From Cloeon dipterum (lineage: Eukaryota; Arthropoda; Insecta; Ephemeroptera; Baetidae): 64,000 nt of DNA. The notes under the pieces are model-generated. The model was not told the origin of the DNA, searched no databases, and saw only the letters and a program-made list of their open reading frames with translations. The position numbers and the translations under genes were made by a program. The stretch is taken from NCBI RefSeq assembly GCF_949628265.1, contig NC_088786.1, positions 21,349,681 through 21,413,680 on the forward strand. Reading direction: 5' to 3'. Shown here piece after piece: positions 11,993 to 24,243 of this stretch (its first letter is position 1; every line of letters begins with the position of its first letter).

Positions 11993-13379
11993 AACTTGAT
12001 GCGGCTCTGATATTAAATGTAGTAGAAAATTAACCATCGTTGAATGACTTAAGCATGCGTCTTGTATAGGTACTCCACTTGGGTATTTTAATTTTAAATC
12101 TTGTTCTTATCAATTTAATTTTTACATAAAGATATTTTGATGAGGAGGTTGAATATGACTCATCACTAGTCTTCTGTGAAAAATCGCAATGCTGTTATTT
12201 ATTCTATGCTGTTTTTTCTATATCACACGCTGAAATTTTCTATACCCTATGCCCACTTAACATGTGTTATGTTGACAGAACTCATGAATTTCTTCATTTC
12301 TCTGGTGAGATTAAAGGTTAAAATAATCTTCTCTTAAAACCTTTAAAACCTTCATTATGTATTAAATTAGCTGGAAGCAGCGTAAATACCTGTTTAACAA
12401 ACTGTTTTCCCTTGCCGCTATTTTTTCTTTCAAGGAAGATGCCATGCCGGCACCTTAAAAAAACTTTTACAGATTTTCGGGCATTCAGCGCTCGCCGTTT
12501 GATAGTTTTCGGGCATCCAAATTTGGGGTAAAACACGGGGCACCGGGAAATAACATTCTTTGCGTGTGAAAAGCTTTGAAATTTTTTATTGATATTATAT
12601 TTAAAAAAATCATTGAGAGAAATTGCATTGGTGGAGGGGGAAATTTTATTTAATTGCTTTATACGGTGGTTCAGGAAATTAAGATTTAAGTAAGCACACA
12701 TGACTGTTGATTTTGTTTTCGTATCTTTATACACAATTTTATTGAAATTTTATTTCCTTATCGAAGAAGCAATTAGAAAATTCTGACCTCCATGCAACTT
12801 GAGTGTTTTTCCCAATTTAGCTTTTTTATATTATTTTAAATCAGTCCAGGCATCATTTCATAAATTCCCTCAGGAGTGGGTTTTACTTCAATTTAACGAA
12901 TTTAACAACATATTTTTAATAGAGCGCAAAACTTAATAATCTACTCTTGTTCACAAAAAGAAAAAAAGGATTTACCAAGTCATCCATGATTGTATGTTTG
13001 GGAAAATCCCAATTGTTGAAAAACCAGCTTTTATCTCACGACTCTCCTAGAGCTCACACAAAACATTATAAACTGAACCTACTGTGCCCCTCGACACGAA
13101 TAAGCTCAGACATCTAAATAAAAAAATGCATCGCAATGATGCAACAAATATTTATATGTGGTATAATGCAACACCGAGAAATAGCATCAGACACTCCTTG
13201 ATCTGCAAGTATGCAGTGACAAGAAGAAAATTAAATTACTTTTATTTGAAAGAATTCAATCAATTCACATGATTCATTAAAAATTGACCAAATGTTTCAA
13301 AACCTTTGTATTTTAATATTTTATTTCAAACATCTGATTTGAGGTTGAGAATAGTTAAACAAAACATGAAAAGTATTAC
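11993..13379. other. intergenic, no gene recognised
   Basis: AT-rich sequence. A 138-codon minus-strand open frame (12734-12318) begins at GTG rather than ATG, has no recognisable domain and is not supported. I see no repeat or RNA gene. Confidence 0.5.
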
Positions 13380-13631
13380 ACGCGGCGCCTCTCCTCAAGC
13401 TCTTTCTCTCTCCAACCAGACGCTGTATTATTATAATGCTACCTGCGCGCGGCGTGCCAGTGAGAGAGAGTTTCGGCTCTCATAGCAATACGAATCAAGA
13501 GTCGCGCAGTCTGAATTTAGTCGAGCGAGGCGCGACACACATTCGCCTGTCCTGAGCTGTGCTTATTATTGCGGTAGTGATAATGCCCTTGCATTAGAAG
13601 CCACCGACCCAGCAGTCACACACACCTCTCG
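13380..13631 (+). promoter_or_regulatory. upstream promoter and noncoding first exon of the FATP gene
   Basis: A relatively GC-rich island with GAGA-type runs (GTGAGAGAGAG near 13462) ends in a strong donor (CTCTCG|GTAAGTCA, GT at 13632). The next good acceptor on this strand is TGTTTGTCAG at 14861-14870, followed five bases later by the FATP ATG. I infer that this is the noncoding first exon. The transcription start is not defined. Confidence 0.55.
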
Positions 13632-14394
13632 GTAAGTCACATGGCGCTCATTCATTGTCTCTCCGAGTGGCGTGCACATGCATTTGCATTTCAATTAACT
13701 CTAATGGCATGCGGGTGGCGTGAAATTATGCCAATAAAAGTAGTGTCACGGGATGACTTGTTCGCTTCCCTTTGCAAGATGTTATAATTGGTGAGATCAA
13801 CGGGATCACATCAATTAGATGCGCGAGTAGAGGTGCCCATTTGATTGCATTATATGATATCCTGTTCTCATTTTATTTATAATTTTTTTGAAAATGAATT
13901 TTCATAATGATTGTAATTTGAATATGTGTAAAGGTTTGCTTGTTTGCAAACTACTTTGCAAGTCTCTGCACACATATATGTATCTTACAGGGTCTCCTCA
14001 CTAGCATTTCATTATTGTTTGTAAACATTTCACGAACATGCTAAATTTGGCCTTTCATCGTAGGATTGAGTGTGTACTATTTCAAAACTTGATGAAGGCT
14101 AGTTAATCAATATTTGCTTTTGCTACTTCTGCCAGTCTGTTAAAGAGCTCTTGGGATTGAATTGAAAAGTGAAAATTAATTTTTTACATGGTACACGTCT
14201 TCACCGGTCCTTAAAAGTCTCCTCTCCAAAAGGAAAGGTGACCACAATTCTCTCTATTTAACAAACGTAATCGCAAGATGACGAATTTCCCCTTTGGTTC
14301 ATGTAAGGTCGGATCGTTGTTTTTTTATTTAGAAAGGGAAATCGCATTGTCACGTCGCACATAAACAAAATATTTTTTGTTCTAGTAATATGGA

Positions 14395-14775
14395 GTTTTA
14401 AACACTTCAAGTGGATTGATACAGTGAAAATTGAATATTAATAAAAATTATTGGGTGCAATTAGCAGTTGTTGTTCTAAAATGGGCAATAATCAGAAGAG
14501 GGATAGTTAAAGTTAACATTTTTAGCGCTCATTGGCAAATTTCGATTCCTTTCATCGAGATCTATCAAGTGGTGTTTTAGGGAAACTCTTTGTTGCGAAA
14601 TAAAACAAAATATCAAGTAGAGAGACAGTCTTCACCATTTTAAGAGTCACTTTTCACAAAAGTCTACAATGCTGCCAAGGTGATTTTGGTCTTTAACTGA
14701 ATCCTTGTAAGGATTAGTTTATGCATTGGCAACAAGGATTTTCCGGAGTTTTGCAGTATCAATCATCCCCGTTAA
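14395..14775 (+). repeat. dispersed repeat, copy A (related to 46582-47030)
   Basis: Sequence in FATP intron 1 resembles 46582-47030 over most of its length. Shared words in the same order include AAGTGGATTGATA, AGCAGTTG, ATTTCGATTCCT, ATCGAGAT, TTGTTG.GAAATAAAA, GAGACAGT, GCAGTATCAATC. It has no coding capacity and is probably an old nonautonomous element. Confidence 0.6.
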
Positions 14776-14875
14776 TTGAGAGATGTTTTGTTATTTTAGG
14801 CTTCTTACAAATTTTAACTCTGTTGTTATTTTTTATTTACCTGATCATTGTCATGTATTGTGTTTGTCAGGTGCA

Positions 14876-17800
14876 ATGAGTAAAGAAGCCAGCAATAATA
14901 ACAAAAAGGACGCTTCAGACCTTCAGGTAAGACAAAAGAATCATGTTTCAAAATTCTACTCTATGATTAGTTTTGCGTATTATATTAGATTTGAAGTAGA
15001 AACGTACGGGAAAGTCGTTAACCTTCAAAACTCATGATCTCTTTATCGCATAACCTTGAATTGAAAGGCATTCAAAGTTTAAAAATAGCCGGAATAACGC
15101 AAAAAAGCTGTTGTCCTTCAATAAATCCTTTTAAGTTGGGTGCTCTTCCTTTTACCAATTTAATGAAGCTGCAAAGCATGTCTAATTTTTGGTTAAACAT
15201 CTGTTTCAGTTTGTAAAATAATTACGAGAGGGAAGGATGTAGTTGTACTTATTCTTATGAATTTAAAATTGAAAAAGACTCGAAAATTTCACTTGCGTCC
15301 TCTCAAAATAATAGAGAATAAGCCAATCACTCGCAATGATTTTGGCTCGAAATATTTTGGATTGTAACTCTCGACAATGAAGGCTTCTCGGTTGGATGAT
15401 TAACATCATCGCTTCTTTCTGATAAATTGCTTGAATGCGAGCTCCATCATGTTCTTGTTTTGCAACTCATCGTTCGGTTTTCCATTACAGTATCCGCTTC
15501 AGAGGCAAGTTGAAAAAAGCCACACCATCGTGGCGGTGATTTTGCTAATACATTTTTGCTCCAGACGCTGCGGTTCAGAGTTTCTAATTGTAAGATATTT
15601 GGGGGAAAATCAATTCGAAATAATAATAACTCGGCCAGAGATAATAGTATCGATCCTAATTCTCACTCGTTTATAAAAGCAGTTCATTTCGTTTCGCGTT
15701 TATTCCCTCTTGAATTTCCCGTTAGAAGCGAGCGACGCACGCACATGTGAAAATGATAAGTAGCAACAAGTGCATTCAGCAGCTGGAGATCAGCGTGCAC
15801 CGTTTTAGGACTCGATCGCGAGAGCAGCGCTCGCAATCATCGGTGTCGCTGAGTATGTAGGTTAGGCGCGACTCACATGCATCCTCGATGCCAAAAGAAA
15901 GAGACCGGCCCAAGACGAACCAAATGATGTTTTTCGTTCGCCGAGAGGCACTCATTCCACGCGAAATTCCGCTCGCCCCATTACGGTTTGCAAGGGCAAA
16001 AAATTAAGTGTCTGTGACCGAGCCAATTTTTAATCGAGAATCGCAGTTCTTAGCAGCGCGAAAACTTGTCAGTGAGTGTGCGGCAGACCGAGAACGGAAA
16101 TCAAAAGTGGAAATACGTGGAAAGAAAACGCATGTTTAATTATTTGTTTGTACGTTTAATGACTTTCACCTTTGCCAGTAAACTTGTTCTTGTCGCCAAT
16201 CTGTATTTTTATTCCTTGAGTGTTTTCTAAAGAACGGAATTCTGTACTCATTACCAGTCATAGGTCGAAAATTAAATAAAAATTAAGTAACTGTAAATTT
16301 TTATGTCACCGCAGAGGAGCGTTTTAAAATTAAAATAAGATTCTCAGGGATTTGCGCAACATGTGCAGCGGTGAACTAAAATCCAACTTAATTTCATGAG
16401 ACCTACTTCAGACAGCAATTAACTTTCATATCGTTGCGTCAAATGAAATGCTCAAATCCACTTGGAAACCACACAAAATTTTGTCATTCTGAAAACCAAT
16501 CGCAGCAAAGTGCGCTCTAATTGTTAACACCTTGTGGGAGGATATAATTTTATTTGTGGTTTTTATATATCGATAAAAGAAGTTGTGGCGTAACATTTTT
16601 TTTTCTCTTCCCGGCAGATTTCCTTGTGGCTTACTTGGACTTTCCAGTTTGCTCATTGATTCTTGCAAATATGATTAACCTGTTTAAAAAAATCAAACTA
16701 AAAGAAGAAGTTACTCTTGCGCTTTGATCTTAAGAAAGATGTCGTGCTTCGTTTATGAACCATATTTCTATCAGGTTAGTTATATTTTTTAGTTATTTGT
16801 TGAAATTTTCTTACAAATTCACGGAAGTCATACATTTTAACTATTTGAAAACCTTCCAAAACTATGCCCAGTTAAATACGATCAACCATAGATAACAGTT
16901 TAAAACCACGTCAAATTTATGCCTGATAAAAGTTTTGAAAAGCAGAAAGGCCTGACGTACTGCTTTAAAAGAATAGCGTGAGCATTATCCATGTCCATGC
17001 ACATTATATTATTACTTAACTGTTCTCGATCAATGAGGATTAGAAAGTGGTTTTTAAGTACGACACTCGAAAAAGACCGGAATAATTCTCCAACAGTTTC
17101 CCCACGATATCAAATATTCACTGAAAAATCAATCTATTGATTTCTCCTCTTTTGAATCGTTTTAGTTTTTATTTTCAACACAATAAATTAATGCGATATG
17201 AGTGTGATCATGCGCTGATCATGCGTGGTATTAGATAAACATTAAACCAATTTTATTATTTCTAAAACTGAAAAAATAAAGAAATACACAATGTAGGTCA
17301 TGAAATTAAATTTAACATAATGGCCAGTTCAGCGCGAAGTGTAACTCTTAATTCCACAAAAATGCCTGTAAAGAAAATATAAACAACTCAAAATTTTTGT
17401 CTGCATATTTTGAAGTTGGTCCATTTGGTAGTTCTCCTTATAAATTACGAATATCTTGACATATGGACTGATACATACTAAATTTTGACAGTTAATTGAT
17501 TCGTGTTAACTGTCACAAAAACCATCTAAATTGGCCCAGGAACCGACGTAATTAATACAGTCTTAAAAATGGGCTATTAAATCCTGGAAATCCTTAATTT
17601 ATTACCAAAAACATAAAACGACAGTGAAAACAAAAATACAAATACGTACACTAAAGTTAAATTTAACTTCATTTAGATTTTAAAATAAAAACAACTTATT
17701 GTAAGAGTAATTCCGCGCAGAGCTGAACCATTGCTTGAATTTTAATTAAAAAAGACTAATCTTAACTAAAGAAAAGCTTTATTGCACCTCCGGCAACACT

Positions 17801-20800
17801 GCGCGTCCTCCTTCCAAACGCAATTTCCGATTGAGTAAGCCCTGCGTCTCCTGTCTCCTGGCAAAGCGAGTGCGCGCAACCCGCGAAGCAAACGCGTTTG
17901 GCCAGTCGTCTAACTTAATTTGTACTTCCCTGTTGCGCAGGAGGTGGATCTGGAGTCGGGCGAGCAGCAGCGCCGCGCCAAGAGTGGTAAAGGAAGTAGC
18001 GGCGACCCCTCCTCCGCGAGCGGCGCAGCTGGACGGTCGGCGGCCTCCAAGGTGCAGTTCCGACGGTCGCTGCAGAACTGGGCGGCCATGGCAGCCCTGG
18101 CTGGCATCATCGGTGCCTTGGCCGTCGCCCTGGCCCTCGTGCTTGGATGGCTCTTTGTGCTGCAGCTGGCCATCGTGGCCGCCGTGGCCTGGTTTGTGGC
18201 CGCTGGTGGCCTTCGCTGGGCGTACGTTGCCATCCGGACGGCTCCCAGGGACGCAACGTGAGTTTGCAATTTTTCCGAGTTTTTTTTGTTCTCTCTTTTT
18301 GTTAAGGCGGAGAAACGGAGAAAAGAGGAGTTGTATTATCTATTATTGAAAAACTTGTTTTTTGTGGTATTTTCCGTTTCTGATAATTTTTGAATAATAT
18401 CTGAAACAATTTAATAGAAAAAGCTAAAATAGATAACATTTTATTGTGACGTTTTTCAAAGAAACGCGACAACAAACCAATGTTGTCAAAGTTATCTCCT
18501 CAATGAAGGTCTTTATATTTTCTTTGAAAATGAGTACTTGCCGCAATATCCGCAATTTATACAGTTTAAAGCATTTAAAAGGATCAATACTGCAGGGCCT
18601 GATATGAATCTGTCAAAATTCCCTATCACGGTGGACACTTTTTTATTTTAACCACCATCTTCATTTATATGATTTATAAAAATTAAGTTTGTGCCGAATT
18701 TGGTTCCTTGCTACCAAATAAAACTTTGGCATAATATCTTCTGCAATCATTTTGACGGACTGTTTTCTAACCTGCGCGCTTTCTGCGTTCGGAATGTTGA
18801 GTCATTATCGACCAAAGTGAAAGTGCGCGTGCACCTTCGGTTGGCTCTCCACTGAGCTGTGTGTGTATTAAAATCACGTAGTTTTATTCTTCTCGAAAGA
18901 AAACCTGTTTTATTAGACAAACCACATACTGGCAGCGCTTGATCTGCGATATAGCAAGGAGGAGCACTCTCCTGAGTCTTCTGCCTATAGCTTTGTCTCT
19001 TTCAAGGACGCAAAAATGCTAATTTGCTTCGGTGTGCAAAAACTAGCTGCAGAGCTGAGCCTCTGATTACGCTGCACTTCTTGTAAAAAGCACAGAGTCA
19101 TTCTAACAGTCACACCAGCGCCGTTCAGCTATATAATATAATTTTGTTTTACAAAAGGATATAATTATATTTTTTCAAACAACAAAAAAACGTACAACCA
19201 TACTGCTGCCATGATAACGGCATGTTTCTTTGAAAAGACTTTCAAGTGGATTAATATTAATTGAATATTAACAGAGGATTGTAACAGTTAAATTCCAGAA
19301 TTTGACAAATATCTTGAAAAATTAAACAGTGATGTCAATGATTTTTTTACGTGTTTTTTATTCCCTTCGTCGTGATCTATCCAACAGTGTGCGGACTATG
19401 AGCTAAATTTCGTAAATTTCCCTTCTAGCTAAAGAAATCATTATTTTTGAAAAGGAGATGGTGCATGCCGATTGATTAGCATGCAATGCAAACTTTGAAG
19501 CCGATTTTCTCATAAATTTAAACGGCAGCCTAACAAAGTTCTAGCTCTTTCCAAATTTCTAGAGCATATTTAAGGTAAAGGTAAAAATAATTTACCACAA
19601 TTAGAAACTATTTATCTGTTATGTTTCATCGTAAAGACTAAAAAATCATCGTAACCACAACTGGTTGACAAATTAAATTAATGTTGCTTTAAAAGGTGGA
19701 AAAAAATCTTGTTGTTACTTGTTTTATTCTGTTGCCGCGTTGCCCCGTGAAATCCAAGCATATCAAGTCACGCTCAATAGTAATTATTTTTTTCTGAGAC
19801 TAAAGCAAATTATATTTTTTTGAGTAATATTACTTGAAACGAATCGGTTTAAAATGTGCACTATTTTCATCCTGGGATTTCCATATTGATAAAACGGCCA
19901 ATTTTAATCAATGTTCTAGGGCGCTGTACCTGTACATAAGGCTAAAATTGGAAATAAGAAGCCACGCCAAGGCCGACAGAACTGTAGCAGACATCTTCAG
20001 CCTGCAGGTGAAGAAAACGCCAAACAAAGTGTGTCTTCTCTTCGAAGACCAGAAATGGACTTTCAAACAGGTACTATTTCTTTAATTTCAAATATTGTAA
20101 AATGGTAATTCTAGTCTAGAAAATAATACAGCGTGATTAATAAATTCTCTTTGTCTTGGCAGGTAGAAGATTACAGCATCAGAGTGACCAAAATGCTCCT
20201 TGCCCGTGGTTTCCAACACGGAGACGTTGTTGCAATCCTTGCCAGCAATCGACCCGAGTACATCGCCCTTTGGCTCGGCATGTGCAGGATCGGTGTGATC
20301 GCCGCCCTCATTAACACCAACTTGCGAAAGCAGGTTCTCAAGCACTCTATCAACATATCAAACGCTAAAGCTCTCATCTATTCTGCTGACTTTGCTGATG
20401 GTATTTGATAATTTTATATATTTATTTAATTGTTCACAGAATTTATCTTTATTTTGTAGCCCTTGCCGATTTAGGAGACGAGGGATTGCCAAGAGGCACG
20501 ACCCTGATTAGGATGGACCCCATCAAGGGCCCGAGACTTGGAGAAATAGAGCTAGATTCCCTGATGGCCGAGCACGATGCCGAGGCCCCTCTGACTTTGC
20601 CCGAGGGCTACAAGAAAGCTGGATTCCAGGATCCGCTAGTCTACATTTACACATCAGGCACAACAGGAATGCCCAAAGCAGCAATCATCACTCACTCAAG
20701 GTGCGCCTTTACTAAAGGTTAACCCTGTGATATGCTAATGGACCGATTTAGGTTCATTTTTATGGTTGGTGGAATCCACTGGCTTGCCGGGGTGAGTTCC

Positions 20801-23102
20801 AACGATCGCCTCTATGTGACTTTGCCTTTGTATCACACTGCTGGAGGAGTGACTGCTGTCGGCCAAGCATTGGTCTATGGCAGTTCAGTGGCCATTAGGG
20901 GGAAATTCTCTGCGTCTGCTTTCTTCAAGGACTGTGCCAAGTATGAGTGCACTGTAAGTAAAATTATAAAGAACAAGAGCAGGGAAAACTTTCTTCTCGC
21001 ACCAGAATTTCAAATTCCAATTTTACTCATTTGCGTGGGAATACTTGAAATGATTCCAAAACCGACTGAGAATGATTCTAAAACAATGTCTTTAAAACAA
21101 ATGGAGAAAATTGAGTTGGAGATTAATATTTTCTATTTACTTTTGTGGCTGGGAGTTGAAATTTTTTACTGTCATTAATCTCCTTGCAGTTTTTAAATTT
21201 TAACCATTTGAAAGCAAATAAAAATATCTACACTTCCAAATAAGATTTTTTAAATAATCGTTTTGAATACATATTATCAGAAATCTGTAGTGGCATACTA
21301 TTAAAAAATCCTTTTGGAAGTTGGAATTAATATGGGTCAATGCTTTTAACGTCTTTCATTATCACACGCTCAAACATTTAAAGGCTAATTTGGTTTCCAG
21401 GTTGCACAATATATTGGCGAAATGTGCCGGTACTTGCTAGCCGTCCCACCAGGCCCCCAAGACACTGCCCATCCCGTCCGAATGATGTATGGAAACGGCT
21501 TGCGCCCACAGATTTGGATTCCATTCACTGAGAGGTTTAATATTTCAAGGATATCAGAGTTTTATGGAGCAACGGAGGGCAATGCAAATATAAGTAAGAC
21601 TCAATTATTGATTTAAATATTTTTGTAACTGACTTAAACTCATTAGTCAATCCTGACAACACCGTCGGAGTTATTGGATTTGTGTCCAGAATCTTTCCCT
21701 CGGTGTATCCCATTTCCATCATCAGAGTCGACCCTGAGACTGGAGATGTCATTCGAGATTCAAACGGACTTTGCATACCGTGCAAACCAGGTTTGATTTT
21801 TATTGGACTCCCCCACAAGTTTTGCTCAACCTGATTTTCTTTTAAAAGGGGAACCTGGTGTTTTCATCGGCAAGATCATCCCAAACGACCCGATTCGAGC
21901 CTTCCTCGGCTATGTCGACAAGAGCGCGTCAGAAAAGAAAGTGGTCAGAGATGTTTTCAAAATTGGAGACTCAGCATTTCTCTCAGGTAGGTTTATTTTT
22001 TTCTTTGAAAATCTGTATCAACGAAAAATTCTTTTACAGGTGACATTTTGGAAATGGATGAGTTGGGCTACCTTTACTTTAAAGACAGGACTGGAGACAC
22101 CTTCAGGTATGATTATACATCATCCAAATTTTGTAACTCTTTGTTAAATACATTTTTCTCTTATTTAGATGGAAAGGCGAGAATGTATCGACATCAGAGG
22201 TTGAAGCTGTTATTAGCAATCTGATCAGTTACCGCGACGCCATTGTTTATGGAGTTGAGGTAGGATGTATTTAATAATTAGGGTTTGGATTTTAATTTGA
22301 TCTTCTTTTTTATCTACTCATCCGATTTACTTGGATTTTGAGAGACAATTCTAGCGTTTTTTTAAGGTCTCGTTGAGCAATGGAGTCAGCTGTCAGGTTG
22401 CACAGAGTTGGAACAAAATAGTTTATGGACTTTCAGATTCCCTAAATGTTCTTAACTTTATTCAAGCCTATCAAAATTCAATGCGAAACCCGCCTAAATT
22501 TGACATAAAACCTATTTTTTAAGAAGGTTAAAAAATTAAATAATGGGGAATCGCTTAAAATACAATTTTTCGGTCAGAAAATCGACCTAAAAGATGGGTA
22601 CAAAACATTCTTAAATTGCCTCCCAAACCGACTAACAACACCGTCAAAAAAGTCATCTTTTTGTTGAAAAAACCTCTGAAAATCCAAACCCCACTAATAA
22701 TTTCAAAAGAAACGTGCCAACTAATCGCAATTTATATTTTAGGTACCAGGTGCAGAAGGCAGAGCTGGAATGGTTGCTATCCACCAGGGCAAGGACAATC
22801 CAGTAGACTTAGAGGCATTTGCGGATGGATTGAAGGCAGCTCTGCCCACCTATGCAAGACCAATATTTGTCCGAATTTTGTCTGAGCTCGACCTTACTGG
22901 TAGGAAAACATGAACGTCATTTGAAAGTGGATAATTTTAATTTATTTGCGCAGGCACGTTTAAACTAAAGAAGACCGATCTGCAGAAGGAAGGATTTGAG
23001 CCAAAGAAAGATCCCGTATATTACTTGGCAAGCAGTGGAAAGTATGAGAGGATAACTGACGAGGTCTTTGAGCACATAAATGTAGGCAAAGTTCGTTTGT
23101 AA
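14876..23102 (+). CDS. long-chain fatty acid transport protein (FATP/SLC27A4-like acyl-CoA synthetase)
   Basis: Thirteen coding exons: 14876-14926, 17941-18257, 19920-20070, 20163-20400, 20460-20700, 20752-20953, 21401-21593, 21647-21790, 21849-21986, 22040-22106, 22169-22259, 22743-22899 and 22954-23102, giving 712 residues. FATPs couple uptake of long and very long chain fatty acids to CoA activation at the ER or plasma membrane. The AMP-binding motif is [15 protein letters not shown], followed by [30 protein letters not shown] and the FATP-typical Y.PRPIF-like region ([13 protein letters not shown]). Residues about 66-110, encoded by a GC-rich exon, are strongly hydrophobic and would anchor the protein. 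The first 66 residues are charged and absent from vertebrate FATP4. An in-frame ATG at 18088 in a strong context (GCCATGG) would give 646 residues, close to vertebrate FATP4; see the second promoter at 15672. Confidence 0.95.
15672..16071 (+). promoter_or_regulatory. candidate internal promoter and alternative first exon of the FATP gene
   Basis: A TATAAAAG box lies at 15672-15679. GC-richer sequence follows to a good donor (TTGTCA|GTGAGTG, GT at 16072-16073). Because the first coding exon lies upstream, a transcript from here would splice to the exon at 17941 and could use the strong ATG at 18088. No protein-coding frame of its own is evident. This is inference from motifs and gene layout. 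Confidence 0.45.
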
Positions 23103-23567
23103 AGTATGAATTTTAAGACTGTTTCATACTCGCAAGAAAAGCTTACTATCTGAAAATAGGTGATTAAAATGTGTTTCATTACCCAAGCAGCGCGTGATTG
23201 CACATGGGAATAGATGAAAACTATACACGATTGTTTGGTGCATTTCATAGTACTTGTTGCATTTTGTTGAAATTGGTTTCATTTAGATCTGAAGAAGTAC
23301 TTAAATATTGCATAGACTTTTAAATTCAATGTCGAACGAAGAACAAAGTGGGAAGGTGATACCTTGTTACGTTTCCATATAGTTTAATTACCTATAATTT
23401 CGTGGATATATGTAATGCATAATTATTATGCAGTGCATTTTTGTAAATGATATTTTTTATACAAACGTGTATATCTGTGACCATATCTTGGTTATGTCGA
23501 TTGAGTTGCATATTTTTGAATGGGAAAGTTCATCTGCTAGAATATTGTTCTGTTGCACTTCATGCTC

Positions 23568-23573
23568 AATAAA
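23568..23573 (+). terminator. polyadenylation signal, FATP gene
   Basis: AATAAA about 465 bp after the FATP stop, in the sequence GCTCAATAAAATATT, before the tRNA gene. A likely end of the transcript. Confidence 0.6.
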
Positions 23574-23730
23574 ATATTAAACCAAAAATTTTTCTGTTAG
23601 TGATGAATTTTTATATAAGGACCCTGTATTGTAATAAAAGTTTAATATTTTTATATAATGAGAAGCTAACTAACCACGCTAACCACTATAGTTCCAATAA
23701 GCCTAAACAAGCCCACATATGATAAAAAAC

Positions 23731-23804
23731 TGGCCCATGGGGGGATCGAACCCACGACCTTCGCGTTATTAGCACGACGCTCTAACCAACTGAGCTAATG
23801 GGCC
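23731..23804 (-). tRNA. tRNA-Ile (anticodon AAT)
   Basis: A 74-base cloverleaf reads on the minus strand from 23804 (GGCCCATTAGCTCAGTTGGT...) to the discriminator A at 23731. The acceptor stem pairs GGCCCAT with ATGGGCC. The D arm holds the A-box (TTAGCTCAGTTGG) and the T arm holds the B-box (GGTTCGATCC). The anticodon loop CTAATAA gives AAT, the common eukaryotic isoleucine tRNA. No intron is present. A run of six Ts starts two bases after the gene and serves as the Pol III terminator. It sits alone between FATP and NGDN. Confidence 0.96.
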
Positions 23805-24243
23805 ACTGATGATTTCATTGCAGAGTTTACAAATTTTAATAAAATAGTAATATTCCATCGATTCTTTCCTTTTCAATATCATAAGACTGCTGAAATTCCA
23901 ATCAATATATTGTTTTCTTAAATTTTATACTCATTTCCACCTCCAAAATAAAAAATTCTTCAAGAAAGTCATCATTCCCATACACATTGGATTCCCACGG
24001 TGCCAGTGCCTCCCCCATCGTACGCCTCTTTTGTTTTACAACAAAAGCATAAATAGGGGAAGAAGGGGAGGGGCATCGACTGCTTGCATCGCTTTTTAGA
24101 GACGAGAAAGACTTGCACTTCTTGCGGAGAGAAAAAATGAAAATGGCAGCAGCTGCTGTTTAAAAGGTGCAATCACAACACACGTGCGTAAGTGTCGGAG
24201 AATGAGTTTGTGACCTCGAGCGAAGAAGAACATCACGCTGAAT

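Noticed and set aside
12318-12734. 138-codon minus-strand open frame
   Set aside because: It starts with GTG rather than ATG, has no recognisable domain, no splice or promoter support and an AT-rich, low-complexity composition.
17831-18349. 172-codon plus-strand frame rich in Ser, Trp and Pro
   Set aside because: It is the shifted frame of the GC-rich FATP exon at 17941-18257; the true frame is fixed by splice phases and the hydrophobic segment.
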